Part shown: one piece after another, positions 23,495-32,451 of the stretch
How the letters are laid out: each line of letters starts with the position of its first letter
How positions within the stretch are numbered: position 1 is the first letter of the stretch
DNA from: Aldehydirespirator sp963667505
GTDB taxonomy: Bacteria > Actinomycetota > Acidimicrobiia > Acidimicrobiales > Aldehydirespiratoraceae
DNA: 64,000 bases
Assembly: GCA_963667505.2 (NCBI GenBank)
Contig: OY763490.2
Span: 3,348,001 to 3,412,000, forward strand
Direction of reading: 5' to 3'
Notes under the pieces: generated by a model
Database searches by the model: none
What the model was told of the DNA's origin: nothing
Seen by the model: only the letters and a program-made list of their open reading frames with translations
Made by a program: the position numbers and the translations under genes

Positions 23495-24511
23495 ATGCAC
23501 GTAGCAGTGGTAACCGGACCAGGCGAGGTCGAACTCCGGAACGAGCCCCGGCCTCGGCCTGGTCCCGAGGATGTGCTAGTGGAGGTGGGCACCTGCGGGC
23601 TGTGCACCATGGAGCGCCGCCTGTTCGCTGGCACCAAGCCCATCTATCCCGTCGCTCCGGGGCACGAGGCCGCGGGCCGGGTGATCGAGGCGGGCGAGGC
23701 GGTGGCGTCGCTGCCGGGGGCGCCGCGGGTCGGCGACCTGGTCACCATGGACCTGCTGACGCGTTGCGGAACCTGCCACATGTGCCGCCGGGGCCGCAGC
23801 GCCCTGTGCAAGCGGCCCCAGGGCGGGCAGCTCAGCGACGGCACCATCTCGATGGGGGCGGGTCTGGCCGAGGTCGTGCGGGTGGCCGCGGCCCAGACCT
23901 ACTGCGTCGGCGAGATCCCCGTGGAGCACGCCGCCATGGGCGAGCCGCTGGCCTGCGTGGTGCACTCGGTGAGGCTGAGCGGCTTCCGGGCCGGCGACCG
24001 GGTGGCTGTGATCGGGGCGGGCTACATGGGCCGGCTGCACCTGGCTCTGTGCCGGGCGTGGGGTGCGAGTTCCGTGGGCCTGATCGACGTGAGCGACGAG
24101 CGCCGGGCCGAGGCGGCCGAGGCCGGAGCCGCCAGGGTGGCTGGCCCTGACGACGTAGCCGGGTGGCTGGGCCAGCACGACGTGGTGTTCGTGACCGCGG
24201 GTGTGCCGGGCGCGGTGGAACTCGCCCTCGACCTGTGCGACGACGCCGGCGCGGCGGTCCTTTACGGGGCCTTCCCCAAAGACATCATGGCGTCGGTGGG
24301 AGCGGACCGCATCCACCATCACGAGCTCTCGATCATCGGCGTGTTCAGCCAGGAGCCCGAGGACTGGCGCACGGCCGCGGGCCTATTGCGGTCCGGCGCG
24401 CTGGCTGCCGACCTCGACCGTCTGGTGACCGCCCGCTACCGCCTGGACGAGGTCGCCGACGCCATGGCCCTGGCCGCGTCGCAGCCCGTCTACCGGGTCA
24501 TGGTCGGCTGA
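23495..24511 (+). CDS. Zinc-dependent medium-chain dehydrogenase
   Basis: This is a 338-residue alcohol/polyol dehydrogenase of the MDR superfamily. The catalytic zinc region is CGLC (Cys34) and GHEAAG (His57, Glu58). The structural zinc site has Cys91, Cys94, Cys97 and Cys105 (CGTCHMCRRG). The cofactor fold is VAVIGAGYMGRLH, a Rossmann GxGxxG motif. It resembles sorbitol/threonine dehydrogenase-like enzymes. The position, 21 bases after the amidohydrolase and upstream of a sugar kinase, suggests a polyol or amino-alcohol oxidation step; substrate unknown. Confidence 0.88.
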   Translation: MHVAVVTGPGEVELRNEPRPRPGPEDVLVEVGTCGLCTMERRLFAGTKPIYPVAPGHEAAGRVIEAGEAVASLPGAPRVGDLVTMDLLTRCGTCHMCRRGRSALCKRPQGGQLSDGTISMGAGLAEVVRVAAAQTYCVGEIPVEHAAMGEPLACVVHSVRLSGFRAGDRVAVIGAGYMGRLHLALCRAWGASSVGLIDVSDERRAEAAEAGAARVAGPDDVAGWLGQHDVVFVTAGVPGAVELALDLCDDAGAAVLYGAFPKDIMASVGADRIHHHELSIIGVFSQEPEDWRTAAGLLRSGALAADLDRLVTARYRLDEVADAMALAASQPVYRVMVG

Positions 24512-24674
24512 CCCGGCGGTGGGCACGGGACTTGGAGCGGTGCGCCCGGTTGACATCGGTGTCGGCTCCGCGCGGCGAGCCGGCGGGACGGGGACGTGAA
24601 GCAGTGAGTGCGGTCGTTGTCGGTGTCGGCATGCGGTTACGGCCCGGCCCGGCGTTGGCGGGGGGAGAGTCGCG

Positions 24675-26003
24675 GTGAGCCCCGTCGTGGTCGGCGTCGA
24701 TCTGGGCACTGGGGGAGCGCGGGCCGTGGCGCTGGCGCCCGACGGGGACGTGAAGCTGTGGATGTACGAGCCCTTCGAGGGGGTCGCGTCGTGGCCCGCG
24801 GGACGGGCATACCCCGCGGCCTGGCTCGACGGCCTGGGCCGGCTGCTGGCCGGGGTCGACGACTCAGGCTTGGACGTCGCGGCCGTGGGAGTCGGCGGGC
24901 AGAGCCCCACTACCGTTCCGCTGGCGGCCGACGCCCACGGTTCCGACGCGGTCGGGCTGGCCGCCACATGCCGCCATCCGGCCGGCAACGGCCTGGGCCG
25001 CACCGAGCACCATCTCGCCCAGCTTGACTTCCTCAGCCACGAGCTGGGCCGCCCCCTGGCCGGAGCGCAGATCTGGGACTGGGCACTGCGCTGCCTCGGC
25101 GCGGGCGACGTCCAAGGGCTCTGGCCCGGCGAGGAGACCATCCCCGGGTACGGGGAGCGGGTGGAGGTCGGCACCGTCATCGGGCACTGCGACGGATCGC
25201 TGGGCCTGGCCGCGGGTACGCCGCTGGTGAGCGCCTCCAACGACGCCTATATGAGCTTCTGGGCGGGCGGCCTGTTCACTCCTCGGCGGGGCCACGATCC
25301 TGGTGGCCGCACCGGCGGTCTGGGCGTGGCCGTGGACGCCGCGCAGCGGCCCCCGGAGATGCTCGGGTTCTTCAGCCCGGTGGCCGGGGTGGAGGTGGTC
25401 GGCGGGGCCACCAACGGCCACGGCCAACTCCTTGAGTGGTGGTCGGCCGTCTCGGGCCGGCCCCTAGACGAGCTGCTGTCGCTGGCGGCGGGCGTGGCCC
25501 CAGGCGCGGGCGGGATCGTGGTGCTGCCCTACCACGACGGCGAGAGGTCGCCCCGGTGGGAGCCCCGCCTGCGAGGGGAGATCCACGGGTTGACCTTCAA
25601 CGCCGGGGTAGCCGAAATTGCCCGGGCCGTGCTGGAGGCCGCCGGCTACGGCCTGCGGCACATCCATGAGGACCTGCGGGCTTCCGGCGTGGAGATGGAC
25701 GTCATGTGCTGCGGCGGGTCGCCCGCGCTGAGCCGTCTGTGGTGCTCGATCAAGGCGTCGATCCTGGAGGTGGCCGTGGACGTGCCCGACCGGCCCGAGC
25801 AGCTCTCGGCCCACGGCTGCGCCCTGACCGCGGGCGCGGCGCTGGACTGGTGGGACACGGTCGGTGCTGACACCCCGGACTCCTGGCCGTTGGCGACCAT
25901 GACCCGCATCGAGCCGTCGCCCGAGCCGGCCTACCGCGGCGGCTACCAGCGATTCGTGGCCCTCGGCGACGCCGCTGCTGCCCGCCTGGGCGGCACGGTC
26001 TAG
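24675..26003 (+). CDS. FGGY-family carbohydrate kinase
   Basis: The 442-residue protein has the two actin-like ATPase domains of FGGY kinases. The N-terminal phosphate-1 motif is VVGVDLGTGGARAVAL. The adenosine-region motif is near MCCGGSPALSRLWCSIKA, followed by LSAHGCALTAGAA. The protein is somewhat shorter than xylulokinase (about 480-500). It would phosphorylate a sugar or polyol, possibly the product of the zinc dehydrogenase just upstream. The start is GTG at 24675; the 163 bases upstream (24512-24674) contain nothing recognisable. Confidence 0.83.
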   Translation: MSPVVVGVDLGTGGARAVALAPDGDVKLWMYEPFEGVASWPAGRAYPAAWLDGLGRLLAGVDDSGLDVAAVGVGGQSPTTVPLAADAHGSDAVGLAATCRHPAGNGLGRTEHHLAQLDFLSHELGRPLAGAQIWDWALRCLGAGDVQGLWPGEETIPGYGERVEVGTVIGHCDGSLGLAAGTPLVSASNDAYMSFWAGGLFTPRRGHDPGGRTGGLGVAVDAAQRPPEMLGFFSPVAGVEVVGGATNGHGQLLEWWSAVSGRPLDELLSLAAGVAPGAGGIVVLPYHDGERSPRWEPRLRGEIHGLTFNAGVAEIARAVLEAAGYGLRHIHEDLRASGVEMDVMCCGGSPALSRLWCSIKASILEVAVDVPDRPEQLSAHGCALTAGAALDWWDTVGADTPDSWPLATMTRIEPSPEPAYRGGYQRFVALGDAAAARLGGTV

Positions 26004-26111
26004 CGTGGCCCGAGACGGAACCGGGCCCCGCTTGTCGCCCATGACAGGACAGGTGGCTCCACACAGACAACGCCACGTCAACAGCTCGACTACTACGAAG
26101 GAGCGACCAGC

Positions 26112-26504
26112 ATGGTGAACCCCCTCATATTCGTGGACCTGCCCACCCCCGACCCGGAGGCCACCTCGCAGTTCTACGAGAAGCTGTTCGACTGGAAGTA
26201 CAAGCGCCGCCCCGCCGGGGAGTTCCACGAGGTGCTGCCGGGCGTCAAGCCCAATCTCGGCATCCACCTGGAGACCACCCCCGTCAGCGGGCCGGTGCCC
26301 CGGATCTATGTGATGGTGGCCGACCCGCCCGACCGGCTCGCCCTCGCCATGGAGATGGGCGCCACCAAGATGTGGGACGAGGTGTACTGGGAGGAGTTCG
26401 ACGCCCGCCACGCCGCCTTCCGCGACCCGTGGGGCAACGAGGTGGTGCTGTGGCGCAACAAGGGCACCTACGTGCCCGGCTCCGCCTCCGAGAAGAACGC
26501 CTGA
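26112..26504 (+). CDS. VOC (glyoxalase/bleomycin-resistance fold) protein
   Basis: The 130-residue VOC protein has FVDLPTPDPEATSQFYEKLF at the start of the first beta-alpha-beta-beta-beta module and RHAAFRDPWGNEVVLW in the second, the classic end motif with a conserved DP-G-N. The RBS GAAGGAGCGACC precedes the ATG. Substrate unknown; VOC proteins include glyoxalases, ring-cleavage dioxygenases and drug-binding proteins. It shares sequence features with the VOC protein at 47115. Confidence 0.82.
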   Translation: MVNPLIFVDLPTPDPEATSQFYEKLFDWKYKRRPAGEFHEVLPGVKPNLGIHLETTPVSGPVPRIYVMVADPPDRLALAMEMGATKMWDEVYWEEFDARHAAFRDPWGNEVVLWRNKGTYVPGSASEKNA

Positions 26505-26523
26505 CCGCTCCCGGCTCAACCTA

Positions 26524-26580
26524 GCCGCCAAATTGACTTAGTTTTCTACACTATTTGGCGAAAACTAAGTCGATTTCGGC
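26524..26580. terminator. Palindrome between convergent genes, bidirectional terminator candidate
   Basis: Perfect 12-base arms GACTTAGTTTTC (26535-26546) and its complement (26560-26571) flank a 13-base loop; the stem extends imperfectly outward. It lies between two convergent VOC genes, as expected for a bidirectional terminator. The core GACTTAGTTTTCGCCAA also occurs at 62292-62308, so this is an interspersed element as well. Confidence 0.65.
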
Positions 26581-26591
26581 TGGAGCCGGGT

Positions 26592-27089
26592 TCAGCCCAG
26601 GACCTGCTCCACCGAGAACTCGACATTGTTGCCGTCGGGGTCCTTGATCAGACAGATGTAGCCCACGTCGGGGTTGCGGTACATCGGGCCGAGCACCAGG
26701 CAGCCGTCCTCGGCGGCCAAGCGGGCCACCTCGTCCACCTCGTCCCGGCTGTCGAGGGAGATGCCCAAGTGGGCGATGGACGTGAGGAACCCGTACTCCT
26801 CGATGATGTCGCCGGTGATCTGCTTGGGCAGAGCCCCCTCCATCAGCACGATCACGAAGCGGGCCGCTCCCGGCTTGGTGATGTCGCGCTCGTTGGCCAG
26901 CCAGGCGGTGCGCATCCTGGTCTCGGGGTCGTGGCGCTCGGAGACCTTCACCAAGGTGGTGAACTTCTCATAGAACGCCAGCGTGTCGTCGAGGCTGCGC
27001 ACCGGCAGCGCGATGTGGGTGAGCAGCGACGGTGGCGGCTCGGGCCCTGAGGTCACGGCCCGGGCGGCGGATGAGACGGTTTCGGTCAT
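26592..27089 (-). CDS. VOC family protein
   Basis: The 165-residue protein starts at the ATG at 27089 after GGGTGGTCGCGAA. An alternative ATG at 27134 overlaps the upstream stop codon and lacks an RBS. VOC features are THIALPVRSLDDTLAFYEKF and IAHLGISLDSRDEVD, and the end PDVGYICLIKDPDGNNVEF has the conserved Asp-Pro-Asp-Gly-Asn and metal-ligand Glu. The protein closely resembles the VOC gene at 46628 in length and end motif. It follows the enolase-superfamily gene by a small gap in the same direction and may act on its product. Confidence 0.83.
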   Translation of the reverse strand: MTETVSSAARAVTSGPEPPPSLLTHIALPVRSLDDTLAFYEKFTTLVKVSERHDPETRMRTAWLANERDITKPGAARFVIVLMEGALPKQITGDIIEEYGFLTSIAHLGISLDSRDEVDEVARLAAEDGCLVLGPMYRNPDVGYICLIKDPDGNNVEFSVEQVLG

Positions 27090-27126
27090 TTCGCGACCAC
27101 CCTTGGCTTCGCCGTCCCTTGACGGT

Positions 27127-28278
27127 TCAGACATTACCGGCGAAACGGGCCGAGGGGCCTGTCCGAGGCGCAGGCGCCCGGTAGGGGCGGGACTTCAGGG
27201 CCTCGTCGTCGATCTCGATCCCGAGGCCCGGCTCATCCGGCGGGGTCAACGCTCCGTCGGCCACCCGGTCCGGGACCAATGGGCATCCAGGGGCGACCGC
27301 GGCCCAGCACTCAGCCAGTGGGTAGGGATACTCGAGCAGGTCGATCGAGGGGGACGCCGAGGCCAGGTGCAGGTTGGCCGCCAGCGCGACCGGGCCCGAG
27401 GCAGTGTGGGGCACCACCCGAACGCCGGCTCGCCCGCCTGCGGCCGCGATGCGCATGGCCTCGGACAGCCCCCCGCATGTTGAGGCGTCGGGCTGCAGGA
27501 CGCCGGCCCGATTCCTGCGTATCGCCTCCTCGAACTCGGCGAGGCCGAACATGTGCTCCCCGCAGGCGACCGGCACCGCCGACCGGGCCGCCACCGCATC
27601 CATCGCCGGGGGCGACTCCTGCAGCACTGGCTCCTCGAACCACTCGATGCCCAGATCGGCCAGTTGCTCAGAGACGGACAGCGCGGTGTCCACCGTGAAG
27701 TTCTCGTTGCCGTCGATCATCAAGGCCACCGATGGGTCGAGCCGCTCGCGCAGACCCGCCAGGATCTCCAGATCGCTCTCCCAGTCGACTCCTATGCGCA
27801 TCTTCACACCCCTCACCCCTGCCCTCAGCAGTGGGTCGAGCAGTTCGAGGTGCCAGTCCGGATCCCCCTCCTCCAAGAACACGCTCGACGCGTAGAGCGG
27901 CACCGGGTCCAACGATCCGCCCAGCATCACTGCCACCGGCTCGCCCCGGGCCTTTCCGAGCGCGTCCTGCAACGCCAACTCCAGGCCGCTGAGGGCTTGG
28001 GCGGCCACCCAGGTGTGACCGAGCCGGCGCCGTGTCCAGCTCCGGAGCTTGTGCATGAGCCGGTCGATGGCGTCCAGTTCCTCGCCAACCAGCAGTGGGG
28101 CGAAGGCGTCGGCCACGGCCGCCTCGATGACCGACGCATAGGTCAGGCCGAAGCTGTCGCAGGCCTCGCCCCATCCCACGATCCCGCTGTCGGTGGTCAC
28201 CCGCATCAGGCAGTACGAGAGCGGCTCGCGGTCGTGGTCGAAGGTGAAGCCGAGAGCCTCGGCGCTGGCGATCCTCAT
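27127..28278 (-). CDS. Enolase superfamily (mandelate racemase/muconate lactonizing type) enzyme
   Basis: The 383-residue protein has the capping domain (GWGEACDSFG) and the (beta/alpha)7-beta barrel. Metal ligands are Asp189 (IDGNEN), Glu215 (FEEP) and Glu241 (GEH). Lys159 in VKMRIG is the base position of the family's KxK motif, but the second Lys is Arg161. His291 (PHTASG) could act as acid/base, with Asp264 in QPDAST. Members racemise, dehydrate or lactonise carboxylates, mostly sugar acids. The Arg and His positions favour a dehydratase or racemase of the mandelate racemase branch, but the substrate is not assignable. Confidence 0.88.
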   Translation of the reverse strand: MRIASAEALGFTFDHDREPLSYCLMRVTTDSGIVGWGEACDSFGLTYASVIEAAVADAFAPLLVGEELDAIDRLMHKLRSWTRRRLGHTWVAAQALSGLELALQDALGKARGEPVAVMLGGSLDPVPLYASSVFLEEGDPDWHLELLDPLLRAGVRGVKMRIGVDWESDLEILAGLRERLDPSVALMIDGNENFTVDTALSVSEQLADLGIEWFEEPVLQESPPAMDAVAARSAVPVACGEHMFGLAEFEEAIRRNRAGVLQPDASTCGGLSEAMRIAAAGGRAGVRVVPHTASGPVALAANLHLASASPSIDLLEYPYPLAECWAAVAPGCPLVPDRVADGALTPPDEPGLGIEIDDEALKSRPYRAPAPRTGPSARFAGNV

Positions 28279-28447
28279 CCTCTCATCCTTTCACGTCGCA
28301 GGGACCGGCTCCGGTCCGGCCGAGACCGTCGTGGTGAGCTTCCCGATCGAGCTTGGTGAGCTTCCGGTCGAGCGCGCCGGGCTTGCCCGCGCCGGTCATG
28401 AGGGCGTACCGTCCGACTACCAGCTCGCCACAGCAGGGGGAACAACT
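28279..28447. promoter_or_regulatory. Divergent promoter region (enolase-family gene / VOC gene)
   Basis: These 169 bases separate divergent starts. They contain a local repetition of TTCC(C/G)-GTCGAGC near 28339-28372 (GATCGAGCTTGGTGAGCTTCCGGTCGAGC) that is split by a GGTGAGC pair. The VOC start is preceded by GCAGGGGGAACAACT, a good RBS. Promoter elements are not obvious. Confidence 0.3.
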
Positions 28448-28816
28448 ATGTCAGCACCGAATCTGGGCAGCCTTCTAGTGGGGTCGTCGCAAGTCGACGC
28501 CATGAAGGACTGGTACCGGGCCTGCTTCGGGCCCGACGAGAACGAGATGGGCGCATTCGTGTTCGGCGGCGTCCAGCTCTTCATCGAGGAGCACAGCGAG
28601 GTCTCGGGACCCAACGAGGACGGGCACCGGATCATCCTCAACCTCGACGTGAGCGGCTGCCGCGACCTCGAGGCCCACCTCAACGATCAGGGCGTCACCT
28701 GGGTGCGCGAGGTGGAGCAGATGCCCTTCGGGCTCATCGGCACGGTCGCCGACCCCGACGGCAACCTGCTGCAGATCATCGAGTGGGGCGCCGCCCCCGA
28801 CGAGGGCCACGGCTGA
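28448..28816 (+). CDS. VOC family protein
   Basis: This is a 122-residue small VOC protein starting at the ATG at 28448 (RBS GGGGGAAC). It has SSQVDAMKDWYRACFGP in the first module and LIGTVADPDGNLLQIIEWG at the end, with the metal-ligand Glu and DPDGN turn. Single-module length is typical of extradiol-like or glyoxalase-like binding proteins. It is separated from the quinone oxidoreductase by 60 bases on the same strand. Confidence 0.83.
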   Translation: MSAPNLGSLLVGSSQVDAMKDWYRACFGPDENEMGAFVFGGVQLFIEEHSEVSGPNEDGHRIILNLDVSGCRDLEAHLNDQGVTWVREVEQMPFGLIGTVADPDGNLLQIIEWGAAPDEGHG

Positions 28817-28876
28817 TCCACGGCACGATGTCCGTGCTCGCCGCCGGGCGATGACGGACGAAGGGGCCGACTGATC

Positions 28877-29923
28877 ATGAAGGCGATGCTGTACCGGGCC
28901 TCGGGCGGACCCGAGGTGCTGGAGTACATCGACGTCGCCGATCCCGTGCCCGGAGACGGCGACGTGGTGGTGGACGTGGCGGCCACCGCGCTCAACCGGC
29001 TCGACCTGCTGCAGCGCAACGGCTGGTACCACATGCCGGGGTTCACGTTCCCCCACATTGCGGGGATGGACATCGCCGGGGTGGTGTCGGAGGTCGGAGC
29101 GGCGGTCACCGAATGGCAGCCCGGCGACCGGGTGGTCGTCGACCCGTCCATGGCCGGCGTGCCCGACAACTCGAAGCTCGCGGGCATGGGCGACCTCTAT
29201 GGCGAGCTGGGAATCCTGGGTGCCACCCTCGACGGGGGCTACGCCACCAAGTGCCTGGCGCCGGCCTCGCACTGCTACCGGGTGCCCGAGCACGTCTCGC
29301 TGGAGCAGGCCGCCACCTTCCCGACGGTGTGGCTCACCGCCGGCCATGCCCTGTTCGCCACCGGCGGGCTCTCCGAGGGCGAGACGGTGATGATCCACGC
29401 GGCCGGGTCTGGGGTGTCGGTGGCCGGTATCCAGTTGGCCAAGCACGTCGGCGCCACCGTGCTGGCCACCGCCGGGACGGACGCCAAATGCGACAGAGCC
29501 GTGGAGTTGGGCGCCGACCACATGCTCAACAACCGCACCGGAGACGTCACCGGCTGGGCCATGGGGGTAACCGCCGGCCGCGGGGTGGACATGGTGTTCG
29601 ACCATGTCGGCACCGCCCTGTTCACCCAGTCGATGTTCTCGCTGGCCATCGGCGGCCGGCTGGTCAACTGCGGCAACGCCTCGGGCGACACGGCCACCAT
29701 CGGGTCGCTCGGCCACATGTTCCACAACGGGCTGCGGATCATGGGGTCCGACCCGTACCGGCCCGACGAGATGGGGCCGCTTTGGGACACCTTCTGCGAG
29801 GGCGTCGGCTCGGGCCGGTTCACCGCGGTGATCGACTCCGAGTTCCCGTTGTCGGAGGCCGCTGCGGCCCAGCAGAAGATGCTGGAGAGCGACTTCTTCG
29901 GAAAGATTCTGCTGCATCCCTAG
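28877..29923 (+). CDS. Quinone-oxidoreductase-like medium-chain dehydrogenase
   Basis: The 348-residue MDR protein has NRLDLLQRNGWYH, GMDIAGVVSEVG and a cofactor motif IHAAGSGVSVAGIQLA. It lacks the structural zinc cysteine cluster seen in the dehydrogenase at 23495, so it resembles NADPH:quinone reductase or zinc-poor alcohol dehydrogenases. The start ATG at 28877 fits the family N-terminus (MKAMLYRASGGPEVL). It probably reduces an enone or quinone, but the substrate is unknown. Confidence 0.87.
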   Translation: MKAMLYRASGGPEVLEYIDVADPVPGDGDVVVDVAATALNRLDLLQRNGWYHMPGFTFPHIAGMDIAGVVSEVGAAVTEWQPGDRVVVDPSMAGVPDNSKLAGMGDLYGELGILGATLDGGYATKCLAPASHCYRVPEHVSLEQAATFPTVWLTAGHALFATGGLSEGETVMIHAAGSGVSVAGIQLAKHVGATVLATAGTDAKCDRAVELGADHMLNNRTGDVTGWAMGVTAGRGVDMVFDHVGTALFTQSMFSLAIGGRLVNCGNASGDTATIGSLGHMFHNGLRIMGSDPYRPDEMGPLWDTFCEGVGSGRFTAVIDSEFPLSEAAAAQQKMLESDFFGKILLHP

Positions 29924-29942
29924 CGTCCGAGAGGCGGCAGTT

Positions 29943-29996
29943 CCGAAATTGGTGCGACTTGTGGGTCTCTAAGGGCCGTTTGGTCGCCAATTTCGG
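29943..29996. terminator. Inverted repeat between convergent genes, terminator candidate
   Basis: The perfect 10-base arms CCGAAATTGG (29943-29952) and its complement (29987-29996) are separated by 34 bases. It lies between a plus-strand oxidoreductase and a minus-strand hydrolase, which suits a bidirectional terminator, although the loop is long. The CGAAATTG motif also opens the palindrome at 62286. Confidence 0.45.
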
Positions 29997-30013
29997 GCAG
30001 ACGCCTGTTTCGG

Positions 30014-31249
30014 TCAGGCAGTGCGGGCCAGTTCCAGGGCGGCGTGGAGCAGCACGTCGCCACCTTGGCCGGCGGCGGCGGGCTCGATGGACTCGGCCTC
30101 GTTGTGCGACAGCCCGTCCTGGCAGGGCACGAAGATCATCCCGGTCGGCGCTCGCAGGGCCACATGGCAGGCGTCGTGGCCCGCGCCCGAGCCGATGCGC
30201 TCATAGGAGTAGCCGCAGCGCTCGGCGGCCGACTCCACGGCCCGCACGCACTCGTCGTCGAACACCACAGGAGCGCAGTCGTTGATGACCTCCACCCGGC
30301 CGTCACAGCGGTGCTCGGCTCCGGCCTCGGCGACGAGGGCCCGCAGGCCCGCCTCCATCTCGTCGAGCACCGCCGCGTCGGGATGGCGCACATCGACGGA
30401 GAAAGCGACGTGGGCGGGCACGGTGTTGGGCGACACCGGCTCGGACCGGAACTGGGCCGGCGTGACCCGAACCTCGGGCGAGTGTCCCCCGGCCATCTCG
30501 TACAGGCCGCTCAGCACCGCGGCCAGAGGCCGGGCCGGGTCGTGTCGCCGGTCCATCGGCGTGGTGCCGGCATGGGCCGGGAAGCCCTCCAGGGTCACGG
30601 TGAACCAGCGGATCCCCTGCACGCCGGTTACCACCCCGATCGACGAGCCGCTGGCCTCCAGGATCGGCCCCTGCTCGATGTGCAGTTCCAGGTAGGCCCT
30701 CAGCGGCTTGGCGAAGGGCGCCGCGCCGGCCCAGCCAAGCCGGTCGAGCTCATCGCCGACGCTGATCCCCGAGCGGTCGGTCAGTGCTCGGACCTCGTCG
30801 AGGGGCAGCACGCCCGCCCAGACCGCAGAGCCCATCATCGACACCGCGAAGCGCGACCCCTCCTCGTTGGTCCACACCGCCACCTCGACGGGGGCGCGGG
30901 TCCGCACGCCCTGGTCGTTGAGCGCTTCGACCACCTCGAGTCCTCCGAGCACGCCGTACACGCCGTCGAAGCGCCCGCCGGTGGGCTGGGTGTCGAGATG
31001 GCTTCCCAGCACCACCGGCGCGGCGTCGGGGTCGGCGCCCGGCCGACGGGCGAAGAGGTTGCCCACAGCGTCGAGCTCGAAGGAGCAACCGGCCCGCTCG
31101 GCCCAGCCGATGAACAGGTCCCGCCCCTCCTTGTCGTCGTTGGAGAGGGCCTGGCGGTTGGAGCCCCCTGCCGGCGTCGCCCCCACTTCGGCCATCGCCA
31201 TCAATCGCCGCCACAGCCGGTCGTGGTCGGTGCGGACTTCAGCCGTCAT
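30014..31249 (-). CDS. M20/M28-type amidase, N-carbamoyl-amino-acid or allantoate hydrolase family
   Basis: The 411-residue protein starts at the ATG at 31249 after an AGGCCGGG(A)TG context; an upstream frame extension adds an Arg-rich stretch and is rejected. Metal ligands are in GSHLDTQPTGG (His84, Asp86), GRFDGVYGV (Asp95) and NEEGSRF (Glu129/Glu130). The dimerisation domain has LELHIEQGPILE and FPAHAGTTPMDRR, typical of hydantoin/carbamoyl-amino-acid and allantoate amidohydrolases. The C-terminal GAGHDACH supplies the last ligand. The substrate is likely an N-carbamoyl or ureido compound, consistent with the heterocycle amidohydrolases nearby. Confidence 0.9.
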   Translation of the reverse strand: MTAEVRTDHDRLWRRLMAMAEVGATPAGGSNRQALSNDDKEGRDLFIGWAERAGCSFELDAVGNLFARRPGADPDAAPVVLGSHLDTQPTGGRFDGVYGVLGGLEVVEALNDQGVRTRAPVEVAVWTNEEGSRFAVSMMGSAVWAGVLPLDEVRALTDRSGISVGDELDRLGWAGAAPFAKPLRAYLELHIEQGPILEASGSSIGVVTGVQGIRWFTVTLEGFPAHAGTTPMDRRHDPARPLAAVLSGLYEMAGGHSPEVRVTPAQFRSEPVSPNTVPAHVAFSVDVRHPDAAVLDEMEAGLRALVAEAGAEHRCDGRVEVINDCAPVVFDDECVRAVESAAERCGYSYERIGSGAGHDACHVALRAPTGMIFVPCQDGLSHNEAESIEPAAAGQGGDVLLHAALELARTA

Positions 31250-31468
31250 CCCGGCCTCCTTCGCACGGCAGTTCACGGCGCGCCGCCGCCAACGGGACCT
31301 CCGCCTCCCGGATTGTTCCACAACCTTGATTGGCAGCCGCGCCAACGCCACGACGCCGTGTCCTCGCGGCCAGCCGGACGGTCACGTTCGGAATTCTTCC
31401 ATAGCGTCGATCAGGGAGACCCGCAGGGCGTCGACGATCTGCTCGAACTGCGGCCGGGTTGGGCTGGG

Positions 31469-32188
31469 TCAGGCCCAGTCTTCTAGGCGGCACGTGACTA
31501 GCAGTTCCGACACTGATGCTGTGTTTTTCAGCCCGATGAGGGTGGCCACCAGGTCAGCCAGGTCCTCGGGCTGGGTGATGGTCTCGTCGTCGGGCCGCAT
31601 CATGTCGGTGGCCACCGGGCCGGGGCAGACAGCGGTCACCCGGATGCCGTCTTCCCAGCCGACCTGGCGGACGGCGTGCGACAGGGCCAGCAGCCCGTAC
31701 TTCGTGATCGAGTAGCCGGACAGCACGTCGCCCTTGACTCGCTTGGCCGAGAGCGAGGCCATGTTGATCACCCGGCCCGACCCCGATCGCCGCAGGTAGG
31801 GCAGGGCCAGCCGGGTGAGGCGCAGCGGGCCCTTCACGTTGACGGCCCACATGTCGTCGAGGACGGCTTCGTCCAGTTCCTCCAGGCCGGTGCGGTCGAC
31901 TATGCCGGCGTTGTTCACCAGCACGTCGACCCCGCCGAAGCGCTCGACGGTCGCCTCCACCCATCGGCGGGCCGATTCGAGGTCGGTGGCCTCGTGGTAG
32001 CTCAGCAGGAGCCGGTCGGAGGCGATGTCGGGCGCGTTCTCGGCCAGCGCGTCGAGCCGGCGCGCTCCCAGGCTGAGGCGGTGTCCGTCGGCCGCCAGCC
32101 GTTTGGCGACGGCCGCTCCGATGCCCCGGTTGGCGCCCGAGATCATCACCACCCGGCCCTGTCCGCCTGCTTGGTCGGTTGAGTCCAT
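31469..32188 (-). CDS. Short-chain dehydrogenase/reductase
   Basis: The 239-residue SDR has a cofactor loop GANRGIG (18-24), NNAG at 92-95, catalytic Ser145, Tyr159 and Lys163 (YSITK), and PG near 190. The DxxL/ARR context after beta2 (GARRLDAL) suggests NADP(H) preference. The last 20 residues (SELLVTCRLEDWA) are unusual for the family. Upstream the 219-base gap to the amidase gene (31250-31468) shows no clear feature. Confidence 0.9.
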   Translation of the reverse strand: MDSTDQAGGQGRVVMISGANRGIGAAVAKRLAADGHRLSLGARRLDALAENAPDIASDRLLLSYHEATDLESARRWVEATVERFGGVDVLVNNAGIVDRTGLEELDEAVLDDMWAVNVKGPLRLTRLALPYLRRSGSGRVINMASLSAKRVKGDVLSGYSITKYGLLALSHAVRQVGWEDGIRVTAVCPGPVATDMMRPDDETITQPEDLADLVATLIGLKNTASVSELLVTCRLEDWA

Positions 32189-32300
32189 AGCTCACCTCGA
32201 ATCCCTAGTCGAGCCCGGCCAGACCGTGTCTGACGCACCTCCGCCCGGAATGACGATTATCGCCGCTAAGCCCACCACCAGCGAGCCGGACGGGCCAACG

Positions 32301-32363
32301 GGGCGAGCGCGCTGTAAGCGAACGAACCTGGACCGGCGAACCGGGCGAGCGCGCTGCAAGCGA
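32301..32363. repeat. Short direct repeat in divergent intergenic region
   Basis: GGGCGAGCGCGCTG followed by (T/C)AAGCGA occurs at 32301-32321 and again at 32343-32363, a period of 42 bases. It lies in the 263-base gap between the SDR and serine-hydrolase genes; flanking GAGCCGGACG is also repeated. The rest of the gap shows nothing recognisable. Confidence 0.7.
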
Positions 32364-32451
32364 GCCGGACGACCGAACCGAAGATGGCTGCTGGTGGCCC
32401 TGAGCCTGACGGCGCTCAGTCGGGTGGACGACCTGCTAGGACTGCGCAGGC

